The position numbers and the translations under genes were made by a program. A model generated the notes under the pieces. The model was not told where the DNA came from. It was given only the letters and a program-made list of their open reading frames with translations, and ran no database searches. A DNA stretch of 24,118 nucleotides from Gemmatimonadota bacterium (GTDB taxonomy: Bacteria; GCA-2686955), in assembly GCA_002686955.1 (NCBI GenBank), contig NYZA01000173.1, positions 1 through 24,118 on the forward strand, read 5' to 3'. Shown in pieces: positions 1 through 7,746 of this stretch. Positions within the stretch are counted from its first letter, which is position 1. The number at the start of each line of letters is the position of its first letter.

Positions 1-1
1 C

Positions 2-196
2 GGAATAGGTGATAATGCCGATGAATTCCCGTTAGATATCACAGAAACTAAAGATTCAGATGGGGATGCTACGGGGGATAATGCCGATGCTTTTCCTCAA
101 GATGGTACTGAAACTCTAGACTCAGATAATGATGGAAACTGTGGGCTTGATGATAACTGCCCGGAGGTCCCCAACCCCGATCAGCTCGATGAAGAT
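2..196 (+). CDS. Thrombospondin type 3 repeat protein, internal fragment
   Basis: The reading frame is open from the first bases and encodes aspartate-rich calcium-binding repeats: units beginning GDNADEFP and GDNADAFP, then DDNCPEVPNPDQLDED, the classic TSP3 signature. Such repeats are known from secreted or surface proteins, often as stalks between a catalytic or adhesive domain and a C-terminal sorting signal. The 5' end lies outside the window. The recognisable protein stops near 196, although the frame happens to stay open to 850 because it runs antisense to the DUF885-like gene. Base composition up to about 150 is clearly poorer in G+C than the rest of the window. The fragment may belong to another genome or to transferred DNA. 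TSP3 identity is well supported; its physical link to the neighbouring gene is doubtful. Confidence 0.6.
8..139 (+). repeat. Two tandem 66-bp units encoding TSP3-like 22-residue repeats
   Basis: Units 8-73 and 74-139 encode two 22-residue repeats that share GDNAD, FP, TET and DSD at equivalent positions. The DNA is also similar, with GATAATGCCGATG in both units. Confidence 0.75.
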
Positions 197-418
197 CTCT
201 CGCTCGATTCGATCGCATTCCGAGAGTGTTTCGGGGTCGATCTCGCGGGCGCGGCGAAGGCAGCTCTCTTCGAAATCCAACTTCTCGGCCCGGGTCTCCT
301 CGGAGCAGTCGGTGAGCCGGTTTTCGAATCGCCGGTCGCCCAGCTGGGTGGCGAGAGTGGGGTCGTCGTGCAGAACACGCTCCCAATACTCGCGAAAGAG
401 AGATCGAAGATCGGACAT
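182..418 (-). CDS. DUF885-like protein, N-terminal 79 codons only
   Basis: The ATG at 418 is preceded by a GGAGG ribosome binding site five bases upstream, so it is preferred over the in-frame start at 448. The protein begins MSDLRSLFREYWERVLHDDP and continues with TLATQLGDRRFENRL and SEETRAEKLDFEE. This matches the N-terminus of DUF885 family proteins, which are several hundred residues long, are often called peptidase-like and have no firmly established function. Recognisable similarity ends around residue 79 (EREIFIEL), where the sequence becomes the antisense of the thrombospondin repeats. The gene is therefore cut at a junction rather than by a stop codon. It points away from the CDF gene at 531. 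The family call rests on the N-terminal pattern only. Confidence 0.55.
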
Positions 419-530
419 CGGAACCTCCGGTTCGGACGTGGCCGGCAAGGCCCGCTTTCGGTAACGTGGGGGGGGGCGAAGTCGAGGATGGCGATTCTAC
501 TTTCTTCCATCCGGAATACACCCGCTCGAA

Positions 531-1463
531 GTGAATCGAGAAGGCGATCTCCTGACCGCGTTCGATGCCCGCGGCGGACTGAGGTGGGCATGGCTCGCCT
601 TCGGCTGCGGGTGGCTGATCCTCGGCCTGAAGGTCTTGGCCTACAGGTGGACCGGCTCGGTGGTGGTTCTGTCGGACGCTCTGGAGGGCTTGGTGAACGT
701 CGCCGCCGGGGGGTTCGCGCTCTTCGCGGTCTACTTGGCCGAGCAGCCCGCCGATGCGAACCACCCCTATGGACATGGAAAGGTGGAGTTCCTCTCGGCC
801 GCGATCGAAGGCGGTCTTGTGCTGCTGGCGGCTCTTGCCATCGCGTATGAGGCGGGGATCGACATCGTTCGGGGACCCGAGATCGGGGCGCTGCGCGGGG
901 GCAGTTTATTGCTCATGGCCTCGGCCCTTGCGAACGGGGCACTCGGCTGGACCCTCCTGCGGGCGGGCCGGCGAACCGACTCGTTGGCACTCGAAGCTGA
1001 TGGCCGCCATCTGCTGACCGATGTGGTGACCAGCGTTCTGGCGGTGCTCGCGCTGGGGCTGGTCTCCCTGACCGGCATGACGATTCTCGACCCTCTGCTC
1101 GCCCTCGGTGCTTCGGTCGTCGTCGCACGAACCGGCATTGCGCTGCTGCGGGGCGCGATCGGCGGTATGATGGATGAGGCCGATCCGACCGATCTGGCGA
1201 ACTTGGAGAGTGCGCTGGAGAGGATCGACGAGCCGCTCGTGCGCGGACATCGCAATCTTCGCTCCCGGCACCAAGGGAAGGTGCATCAGGTCGATGTAGA
1301 GCTTCTGGTCGATTCCGATCTCACGGTGGGGCGGGCTGCCGCCGTCGCGCGGCGGGTGGCGGAAGCTCTCCATCGGGTTCTCGGATCGGCGTCGGTCTCG
1401 TGCAGAATCGAGCCCTTCGAGACGCTGGGATCTTCGGGCGACGCCTCGGAGGGCGGCGATTGA
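531..1463 (+). CDS. Cation diffusion facilitator (CDF) family metal transporter
   Basis: This is a 310-residue inner-membrane divalent metal/proton antiporter of the CDF (ZT_dimer) family, the usual length. A membrane region of about six helices spans residues 17-210, followed by a C-terminal cytoplasmic metal-binding domain from about 215. The family motif HPYGHGKVEF is at 78-87. The fifth-helix transport site HLLTD is intact (H160, D164). The second-helix site reads SDALEGLVN (D49, E52, N56) where many family members have SDALHS..D, so the metal preference may differ; zinc, iron or manganese are all possible. The start is GTG at 531. The stop overlaps the TTG start of the next gene (TTGA), which implies translational coupling with the YgiQ-like protein. 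The reason for that pairing is unknown. Confidence 0.87.
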   Translation: MNREGDLLTAFDARGGLRWAWLAFGCGWLILGLKVLAYRWTGSVVVLSDALEGLVNVAAGGFALFAVYLAEQPADANHPYGHGKVEFLSAAIEGGLVLLAALAIAYEAGIDIVRGPEIGALRGGSLLLMASALANGALGWTLLRAGRRTDSLALEADGRHLLTDVVTSVLAVLALGLVSLTGMTILDPLLALGASVVVARTGIALLRGAIGGMMDEADPTDLANLESALERIDEPLVRGHRNLRSRHQGKVHQVDVELLVDSDLTVGRAAAVARRVAEALHRVLGSASVSCRIEPFETLGSSGDASEGGD

Positions 1464-3352
1464 GTGCTTTGCCATTTCTCCCCATGGGGGCGGCGGAGAT
1501 CGACGCTCTGGGATGGGAGGCACCGGACGTCGTTTTCGTAACCGGCGACGCCTATGTGGACCACCCCGCATTCGCGATGGCGGTGCTCGGGCGGGTTCTC
1601 GAAGCCGATGGCTTTCGGGTGGCGATCCTCAGCCAGCCCGATTGGCGTAGCGTCGATCCCTTTCGATCGCTCGGCCGACCGCGCCTCTTCTTCGCCGTGA
1701 GCGCGGGCAACATGGACTCGATGGTGAACCACTACACCGCCAACCGACGGCCGAGATCGGACGACGCCTATTCGCCGGGAGGCCGCGCAGGACTCAGACC
1801 CGATCGGGCCACCAACGCTTATGTGCAGCGATGTCGCCAGGCGTACAAAGGTGTACCGGTCATTGCGGGGGGCGTCGAAGCGTCGCTGCGTCGCTTCGCT
1901 CACTACGACTACTGGAGCGACAAAGTCGTAGCGTCGATTCTGGTGACATCGAAAGCGGATCTGGTCGTTCACGGCATGGGTGAAGAGCCGATCGTCGAGA
2001 TTGCTCGTGCTCTCGATGCCGGGCGAGGGCTCAGCGAGTTGAGAACGATGCGGTCGGTGGCGTATCTAGGCGGCGCGCGTGAGTCTCCACCGACGGGGGC
2101 TGTTGTTCTTCCATCCTTCGAAGACGTGAAAGGGAGTGTATCGGCTTTCTCGCGCGCTACCCGTTTGATCCATAAAGAGACCAATCCGTACAACGCGAAT
2201 ACAGTGGCGCAGAAACACGGAAAGCGTTGGGTCGTCGCTCAACCGCCGGCCGAACCGCTTCCTATGGATAAGGTCGACGGGATCCACGGACTTCCCTTCG
2301 CGCGCGCTCAGCACCCGAGCTACGACGAAAACGTCCCTGCCTTCGAGACGGTACGTTTCAGCGTCTCTCTGATGCGAGGTTGTTTCGGGGGATGCACCTT
2401 TTGCTCGATCACTCTGCACCAGGGCCGAATCGTGCAGTCTCGGTCACGTCGATCGGTTCTCGATGAGGTCGATCGCTTCGGTGACGACGATCGATTCACC
2501 GGCGTCATCTCCGATCTCGGCGGCCCGACCGCGAATATGTACCGTATGCGTTGCAAGGAGCCGGAGATCGAACGGATCTGCCGCCGTCTCTCCTGTGTTC
2601 ATCCCACGGTTTGCAGGCTCTTGAACACGAGTCACGCTCCTTTGCGAAAGTTGATGGCTGACGTGAGAGGGCGGCGACATGTTCGCAAAGCGTTGGTTGC
2701 GAGCGGCGTTCGCATGGATCTAGCGCTTCGCGATCGCCGCTACATCGACGATCTGGCCGCGCACCACACCGGCGGACGGATCAAGGTTGCCCCCGAACAT
2801 GCGTCGAAGGGGGTCCTCGATGTGATGAGGAAGCCGCCGATCGAGGATTTCGAGGAGTTTTCGAAGCTCTTTCTCGCATCGAGCCGCCGGGCCGGCAAGC
2901 GCCAGCAGATCGTTCCGTACTTCATCTCCTCGCATCCCGGCTCCGACCTCGATGCAATGATCGAGCTCGCTTCGTTCCTGCAGCGAAGCGGTCACCGTCC
3001 GCTCCAGGTGCAAGATTTCCTGCCCACTCCGATGGACATCGCCACCTCGATTTACCATACGCGCGTCGATCCTCTTACATCGAAGCGGCGGCAGGTTGCC
3101 AAGCGCACACGCGAGCGACAACTGCAGCGCGCGCTGATGCAGTACTTCAAGCCCGAGAACTACTTCCTCGTGCGTAAGGCGTTGCTGATGGCGGGGCGGG
3201 AGGAGCTGATCGGTGACCACGAGGGGGCGCTGATACCGTCTCGACCGCCCCGTGGGGCTGTCTCCGCGCGCAAAGGAGAAGGCTCTGATAGCCGGGGGAG
3301 GGGACAGCAGCGATCGGTAGGGTATCGCCCTCACAGGAAGGGGAAGAAGTAA
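1460..3352 (+). CDS. ygiQ: YgiQ family (UPF0313) radical SAM protein
   Basis: This 630-residue protein resembles YgiQ/UPF0313 radical SAM enzymes of unsettled function. The N-terminal part contains PFLPM and VTGDAYVDHP, hallmarks of the family. The radical SAM 4Fe-4S motif CFGGCTFC supplies C308, C312 and C315. The later segments DLGGPTANMY and IKVAPEHAS are also typical. The TTG start at 1460 is chosen because GGAGGG lies six bases upstream (1448-1453), it overlaps the CDF stop by four bases, and it leaves the expected short leader before PFLPM. A frame extension to GTG 1400 lies inside the CDF gene and adds unrelated residues. At 630 residues it is shorter than the E. coli protein (about 740), the difference being at the C-terminus, which ends in a basic, probably disordered tail. 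Confidence 0.92.
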   Translation: MSALPFLPMGAAEIDALGWEAPDVVFVTGDAYVDHPAFAMAVLGRVLEADGFRVAILSQPDWRSVDPFRSLGRPRLFFAVSAGNMDSMVNHYTANRRPRSDDAYSPGGRAGLRPDRATNAYVQRCRQAYKGVPVIAGGVEASLRRFAHYDYWSDKVVASILVTSKADLVVHGMGEEPIVEIARALDAGRGLSELRTMRSVAYLGGARESPPTGAVVLPSFEDVKGSVSAFSRATRLIHKETNPYNANTVAQKHGKRWVVAQPPAEPLPMDKVDGIHGLPFARAQHPSYDENVPAFETVRFSVSLMRGCFGGCTFCSITLHQGRIVQSRSRRSVLDEVDRFGDDDRFTGVISDLGGPTANMYRMRCKEPEIERICRRLSCVHPTVCRLLNTSHAPLRKLMADVRGRRHVRKALVASGVRMDLALRDRRYIDDLAAHHTGGRIKVAPEHASKGVLDVMRKPPIEDFEEFSKLFLASSRRAGKRQQIVPYFISSHPGSDLDAMIELASFLQRSGHRPLQVQDFLPTPMDIATSIYHTRVDPLTSKRRQVAKRTRERQLQRALMQYFKPENYFLVRKALLMAGREELIGDHEGALIPSRPPRGAVSARKGEGSDSRGRGQQRSVGYRPHRKGKK

Positions 3353-3355
3353 CCA

Positions 3356-3384
3356 TTGCATTCGTCCGTTGTTTCCTGGACAAT
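3356..3384 (+). promoter_or_regulatory. Possible sigma-70-like promoter before the ParA-CBM48 gene
   Basis: TTGCAT (3356-3361) and GACAAT (3379-3384) are separated by 17 bp. They lie in the 97-bp gap after the ygiQ-like gene. The match to consensus is moderate (3/6 and 4/6). A small GGCCT/AGGCC hairpin follows within the leader. Confidence 0.27.
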
Positions 3385-3449
3385 TCGTCGCCGGCTTGTC
3401 TGGCCTGGGAGGCCGCACGACCGAGCCAGAGCCAAACGAGGAGTAATCG

Positions 3450-4532
3450 ATGCGAACGATTGCGATTGCGAATCAGAAGGGTGGATGCGGCAAGACGACG
3501 ACGGCGATAAACCTCGCCTGGGAACTCTCGAATCGAGACAGACGGACGCTTGTCGTCGATATGGATCCCCAAGGGCACGTTGCGATCGGATTCGGGCTGG
3601 ATACCAGTGATCCGCGCGGAACCCTGTTCAGCCTGCTCCTTGAAGAGGATCCGGTTACCAGGCTCGACACACTTCTTTGCGAGGTGGAGGAGGATCTGTT
3701 CGTCGTCCCTTCGACTCTGCAGCTGACCATGCTCGAGCAGCGCCTGGTCGGCAAGAAGCACCGTGAAAGCCGTCTCTCGTCGGTCTTGCGCGATATGGAG
3801 GAACGATTCGACTACGTCCTTGTCGACAGTCCGCCGAATCTGGGAATGCTGACGTTCAATGCGCTCTTCGCGTGTGAAGAGATCGTCATTCCGGTCGAGG
3901 CGAGCGTGTACTCAGTCGAGGGCCTGTCTCGCCTCATGGAGACGGTGAAACTGGTCGAAGAGCATGCCGGGCACGAGAAGTCGGTGAGAATTTTGAGAAC
4001 GAGTCACGATCGCCGCACGCGCTACGCAAGAGCGATCGGTGACCGTCTGATCGAGACCTATTCGGGCCAGGTCTACGAAACGCCGATTTCTAGAAGCGTG
4101 CGCTTCCGCGAGGCCGCCGAGCGGGGCGGTGCGATCGGGGCGCTCTATCCTCGGTCGAGAGGCTCGGCGGACTATTCGTCCTTGGCGGCGGATGTGTTGC
4201 GCTCCGAAGACTCGGCCTCGGCGAGAGCCGAATCGAATCGGCAAGCTCTCGAATCGCAACACCCGATCGGTGAGCGAGTGCTCTTCACCTTCGCGATGCC
4301 TGAAGCGAGCGACGTTCGACTCGTGGGCGATTTCAACAACTGGGATCCTTCGGGTGTGCCGATGACCAAGGGGCTCGACGGAGTCTGGACCGGTACGGTC
4401 TCTCTCGAACCAGGCGCTTACCAGTATCGTTTCCTTGCCGACGGCCGCTGGCATCGCGATCCCAAGAACACCCGGGTAGTCGAAAACGCCTACGGTGGCC
4501 GGAACTCTCTGGTGGAGGTGGGGATAGGGTAG
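3450..4532 (+). CDS. ParA-family ATPase fused to a C-terminal CBM48/AMPK-beta glycogen-binding domain
   Basis: This 360-residue protein has two modules. Residues 1-250 form a complete ParA ATPase. The deviant Walker A is KGGCGKTT (K10, K15), Walker A' is VVDMDPQG, Walker B is YVLVDSPPN, and the C-terminal ParA signature FREAAERG...YPRSRGSADY is present. A polar linker (about 250-268) leads to a CBM48/AMPK-beta-type module (about 270-358). The glucan-contacting positions are conserved: FNNW with W298, YQYRF, GRW with W334, a DP pair, and N352. ParA proteins bind non-specific DNA in the ATP state and position cargo by gradients, and CBM48 modules bind glycogen or starch, so the fusion suggests a cargo-positioning ATPase for glycogen. 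That role is inference. The ATG at 3450 has a strong GAGGAG site. No parB homologue is visible nearby. The next gene starts 5 bp downstream. Confidence 0.93.
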   Translation: MRTIAIANQKGGCGKTTTAINLAWELSNRDRRTLVVDMDPQGHVAIGFGLDTSDPRGTLFSLLLEEDPVTRLDTLLCEVEEDLFVVPSTLQLTMLEQRLVGKKHRESRLSSVLRDMEERFDYVLVDSPPNLGMLTFNALFACEEIVIPVEASVYSVEGLSRLMETVKLVEEHAGHEKSVRILRTSHDRRTRYARAIGDRLIETYSGQVYETPISRSVRFREAAERGGAIGALYPRSRGSADYSSLAADVLRSEDSASARAESNRQALESQHPIGERVLFTFAMPEASDVRLVGDFNNWDPSGVPMTKGLDGVWTGTVSLEPGAYQYRFLADGRWHRDPKNTRVVENAYGGRNSLVEVGIG

Positions 4533-4537
4533 CGAGA

Positions 4538-5506
4538 GTGACGAATCCCGGATCGGCCGAGATCGCTCGGCTCTACTTCTCGACGCCGGATGCCGGACAA
4601 GCGCCGGCGCCGGGACTCGTGGTTTGTATCCCATCGTGGGAGCAGCCGCGCCTCTGTTTCGAGGACGTAGCGTCGACGATCTCGTCCTGGGGCATACCCT
4701 CGTCGGTCATGGGAGAAGGTGCGAGCTCTGAGATCGGCGATTCGGGTTTGACTCTGTGGCCCGCCGCGGTCGACACGCTCCGAGAGTGGCCAGGCGCCCC
4801 CGGAGCCTATTTTGTCGCCATCTCTTGCGCCGATCGCGAAGCCCTTGTCGCGGGATACGAGTTGGCCCGAAGCATCTCGACCCAAGCTCCAACGGGCGTC
4901 TGGCTCTGGGCCGAGTCGCGCCCCTCCCTGGTTCGAGCCATGGAGGGGTTTCGATCGCTCTGGAACGAGCATGGGGGCTCGACCCCTTTGGCGCTCTCGG
5001 GCGCCTGCGGCTTGGTGCACGAGTCCTCGGCGAGATCGATTCTGCGAATCTGCGGGCTCGTGGAGCGCGCCGACGCCGGGGAAGGGAATGCGCCGGCGGA
5101 TCCGAGCCGCGGCATGTCGCCGATCGACGTGGTACATGTCGACCGCCCCGCGGCCGGGCAGGTTTCCGTGCTACACGCGTCCACGCCGGCTCGTGAGCTC
5201 TGCGAGTACGCCCGTGCGCTCTCGCCCGAGGTGCGGATCGCGCACGAAGGGACCGATCTGAACATCTTTCTGCCCGGCCTGAAGCGTTGCACGATCATTT
5301 CGCTCGAGGATCTGACGACGGTGCACGTGGCCGAGGAAGCGATGATCCTCACCAGCGCGACCCTGTCCGATGCTTGCCTGTGGCTGTCGAGGCTCGCCGG
5401 TGACGCGGATGCCGCGATCGGCGTGAAGGCAATCTGGACACCGCTCTCCATCGCGGAGATGGCCGGCGCAGCCGCCTTGTCGAGGAGGGTTACGATCGGC
5501 TCCTAG
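4538..5506 (+). CDS. Unrecognised 322-residue protein, co-transcribed with the ParA-CBM48 gene
   Basis: I do not recognise a family. The GTG at 4538 follows the ParA-CBM48 stop by five bases, and the GGTGGAGGTGGGG just upstream can serve as ribosome binding site, so translation is probably coupled. The protein has no signal peptide, no clear transmembrane helix and no cysteine cluster. It looks like a soluble alpha/beta protein with alternating hydrophobic stretches, such as GLVVCIPSW, GAYFVAISCADREA, CTIISLEDLTTVHVAEEAMILTS near the C-terminus and a linker of low complexity around residues 185-195. Because it always follows the ATPase here, it could be a ParB/McdB-like partner or regulator of it, but nothing in the sequence proves this. 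Coding character is good throughout. Confidence 0.78.
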   Translation: MTNPGSAEIARLYFSTPDAGQAPAPGLVVCIPSWEQPRLCFEDVASTISSWGIPSSVMGEGASSEIGDSGLTLWPAAVDTLREWPGAPGAYFVAISCADREALVAGYELARSISTQAPTGVWLWAESRPSLVRAMEGFRSLWNEHGGSTPLALSGACGLVHESSARSILRICGLVERADAGEGNAPADPSRGMSPIDVVHVDRPAAGQVSVLHASTPARELCEYARALSPEVRIAHEGTDLNIFLPGLKRCTIISLEDLTTVHVAEEAMILTSATLSDACLWLSRLAGDADAAIGVKAIWTPLSIAEMAGAAALSRRVTIGS

Positions 5507-5511
5507 GAGCC
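5498..5511. repeat. 14-bp perfect palindrome spanning two convergent stop codons
   Basis: GGCTCCTAGGAGCC is its own reverse complement. The central CTAG supplies the TAG stop for the plus-strand gene (5504-5506) and for the minus-strand gene (5503-5505). There is no T tract, so it is not an obvious terminator. Confidence 0.6.
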
Positions 5512-5880
5512 TGATCCGCACTCCCCTCGCGACAATATCGAGTAGTAGCGGTAGCGCCCCGGCATGTGGCTGCTCACAGAAGCCAGCCCGATGGCGATGA
5601 GCAGTAGCGGAATCTGGCCCGCCGGCCAAGCCGCGGCGATCCAGATCAGGGCGATCTTGACGACCGTCGCCACTCCGCGGAGCTCCAGAATCCACCCCGG
5701 CGAGCGAGCGATGCTCACCGCGGCCAGAGCCCCGCCGCTCATGCCGGCCCAGAAGAGAGCCGCCCCGACCCGATCCGCCCCGTACCAGATCCCCCCAGCA
5801 TAAACGGAAAAGGCGATGATATGCGCGCTTCGAAGCGCGATGCGAAGCCAGCGCTCGGATTGAGAAGATGGGGCAACCAT
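5503..5880 (-). CDS. Small multi-pass membrane protein
   Basis: This 125-residue, very hydrophobic protein has about four predicted transmembrane helices: around SAHIIAFSVYAGGIWYG, ALFWAGMSGGALAAV, VVKIALIWIAAAW and PLLLIAIGLASVSSH. It ends with the polar segment SHMPGRYRYYS. The histidines in the first and last helices recall small haem- or metal-associated membrane proteins such as CopD-like ones, but this likeness is weak and I assign no function. The ATG at 5880 is preferred over TTG two codons earlier, though neither has a strong Shine-Dalgarno sequence. The gene converges on the unknown gene at 4538 and diverges from the beta-helix gene, with a 69-bp shared upstream region. Confidence 0.7.
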   Translation of the reverse strand: MVAPSSQSERWLRIALRSAHIIAFSVYAGGIWYGADRVGAALFWAGMSGGALAAVSIARSPGWILELRGVATVVKIALIWIAAAWPAGQIPLLLIAIGLASVSSHMPGRYRYYSILSRGECGSGS

Positions 5881-5949
5881 GGTCAACAGTCCGATAATAC
5901 AGGGTGTGGGTTAGCTTGTTGATGAACCTCGACTCAAGGGATCCTTCCA

Positions 5950-7674
5950 ATGCGGCTCCGCTCCTCGTTCTTGCTTGCGGTGACAATCCTGGCCTCCGCG
6001 CTCTCTCCCGCTCTAGCGCAGCGAGATATGGCGGTGATCGAGCTGCTCGAGATGCAGTACAACCTCGACGACGCCGTGCGCTTCTTGCCAGAGGGGCCGA
6101 ATGGACCTCACTCGACGCTTTCGATCGTTCCCGATGACCATGTCACGATTCAGGCCGCCATCGACGCGGCACCCGCGTCGGGCCATACGATACTCATCCG
6201 AGCGGGCACATACGTAGAAGAGACCCTCATCGACGCGAGCCGTTTCGACGACCTGACGATAGAGGGCGAGTGCGGGCGTCTACCCGTATTGGATGGCTCC
6301 AACGGGCGATGCATCTCGATCAGCAATCCCAACGACGACACTCTTACGGTCAAGATCCGAAATCTTCACCTGACCAACGGCACGCATGGGATCGACGTCA
6401 GAGGCTCGAGCTCCGACATCGACGCGGTGGTCACCACTTTGCACGCCTCCCGCCTTCAGTTCACCGACCTCCTCTACGGCATCGAAGCCGGCAACCGCAC
6501 CGGTGATTTTCGATGCAACGGAGATTGGGGCGCGGTGAATGCGGATCTCTTGGACCAACCGATTACCCGGGTCTACATCGACCGCTGCACATTCCTGGCG
6601 TGCTTCTACGACGCCATCAATCTGTGGAGGGCGAACGGCGCAATCGTATCGAATATCATTCTCCATTCCGGCGGCGAGGGGATTCACACCACCGATCTCT
6701 TCGATGCGGTGATCGCGAACAATTTCATGATGGAATGCGATGACATACAATGCCATCTGCAGTACGCGGGCGCCGTAGAGATCAAGAACAACATCATCGT
6801 GGGAGGGGACGAGAGCTTCACTAACTATCAGTCCGACGGTATCGTTGTTGCCGGCGCCAAGCGCGCTCATTTGCCCGTTGGCCCGGAAGTACACATAGAT
6901 AACAATATATTTTACGGGAGTCAGGGAGCGGGTGTCCATGTCGTCGGCACCTCGATCGTGATCAAGCACGATCCTTGTAAGGAGGTGCTCATTCCTTCTA
7001 GAGTGAGGTTAAGAAACAACGTTTTTCTAGGCAATGCATTCGGCAGCGAACACTACGCCCTCCACATAGTAGACGCGAGGCACAATCTACTCGACGACTG
7101 GGTCGAGCACACCCTTTTCCACGACAACAACGGCAGGCATTACGATCCCACCATCGACATCCTCGGCGAAGGAAACATTTTCGATCAATCCCCTCTTTTT
7201 TCCGCTCTGCCCCATCGCGACAGCCTGCTCGCCATGGCCACCGCGGAAGAGATTCGCGACATCATCATGGGGTTCAGACCGCACAACGCTTCTCCGCTGA
7301 TCGACGCGGGGAATCCGGGCGGTCGCTTTACGGATCGTTCGTATTTGGCGGGTGGCGGCCCCACCAACGATATCGGGGTTTTCGGCGGCCCCCAGGCCGT
7401 ACCGAGCCCGCTTCATGTGGGCTCTCGGTCGACCCCGTGCCTTTCGATGCTCGTGGACTGGTCGGGTGCGAGGGTCTACTTCGATGATCCGCTCTTCGTC
7501 GAGCCCGGCGGCGATCCCCTGGCGGCTTCGACGAGAGCGCGCATGTTTGGCCGAGAGGTGAATCTCCACTGGGTGGCGCAGGGGATCGATATGCGGTGGG
7601 TGCAGCCGACCGCTCTGCTCTCCACGCACGAGCTCGGCAACCACCGGCTCAAGGTGATCACAGTGCCGGAGTAG
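5950..7674 (+). CDS. Secreted right-handed beta-helix (pectate-lyase-like fold) protein
   Basis: This 574-residue protein begins with a Sec signal peptide (MRLRSSFLLAVTILASALSP, cleavage likely after ALA near residue 23). The segment VTIQAAIDAAPASGHTILIR followed by AGTYVEE is the usual entry into a parallel beta-helix of the pectin-lyase fold. Repeated PbH1-like coils follow, rich in N, G, I and V (IKNNIIVGGDE, VHIDNNIFYGSQGAGVHV, VRLRNNVFLGNAFG). The DIGVFGGPQ segment near the end of the helix is common in such surface proteins of uncultured bacteria. The C-terminal 80 residues form a separate, probably beta-rich region without a recognisable sorting signal. It may bind or cleave extracellular polysaccharide, but no catalytic motif can be assigned. 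The ATG at 5950 is followed directly by a good signal peptide. Confidence 0.82.
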   Translation: MRLRSSFLLAVTILASALSPALAQRDMAVIELLEMQYNLDDAVRFLPEGPNGPHSTLSIVPDDHVTIQAAIDAAPASGHTILIRAGTYVEETLIDASRFDDLTIEGECGRLPVLDGSNGRCISISNPNDDTLTVKIRNLHLTNGTHGIDVRGSSSDIDAVVTTLHASRLQFTDLLYGIEAGNRTGDFRCNGDWGAVNADLLDQPITRVYIDRCTFLACFYDAINLWRANGAIVSNIILHSGGEGIHTTDLFDAVIANNFMMECDDIQCHLQYAGAVEIKNNIIVGGDESFTNYQSDGIVVAGAKRAHLPVGPEVHIDNNIFYGSQGAGVHVVGTSIVIKHDPCKEVLIPSRVRLRNNVFLGNAFGSEHYALHIVDARHNLLDDWVEHTLFHDNNGRHYDPTIDILGEGNIFDQSPLFSALPHRDSLLAMATAEEIRDIIMGFRPHNASPLIDAGNPGGRFTDRSYLAGGGPTNDIGVFGGPQAVPSPLHVGSRSTPCLSMLVDWSGARVYFDDPLFVEPGGDPLAASTRARMFGREVNLHWVAQGIDMRWVQPTALLSTHELGNHRLKVITVPE

Positions 7675-7746
7675 CGCAAGGCAGAACCTCTTCGGGCTAG
7701 GATCCTCCCCCCCTCCCCGGAAACTCCGCAGAGCATCGAGGCCGAA

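Noticed and set aside
368-850. Continuation of the first open frame to 850 as one long TSP3 protein
   Set aside because: Beyond 196 it is antisense to the DUF885-like gene and then overlaps the CDF gene; no TSP3 or other domain appears.
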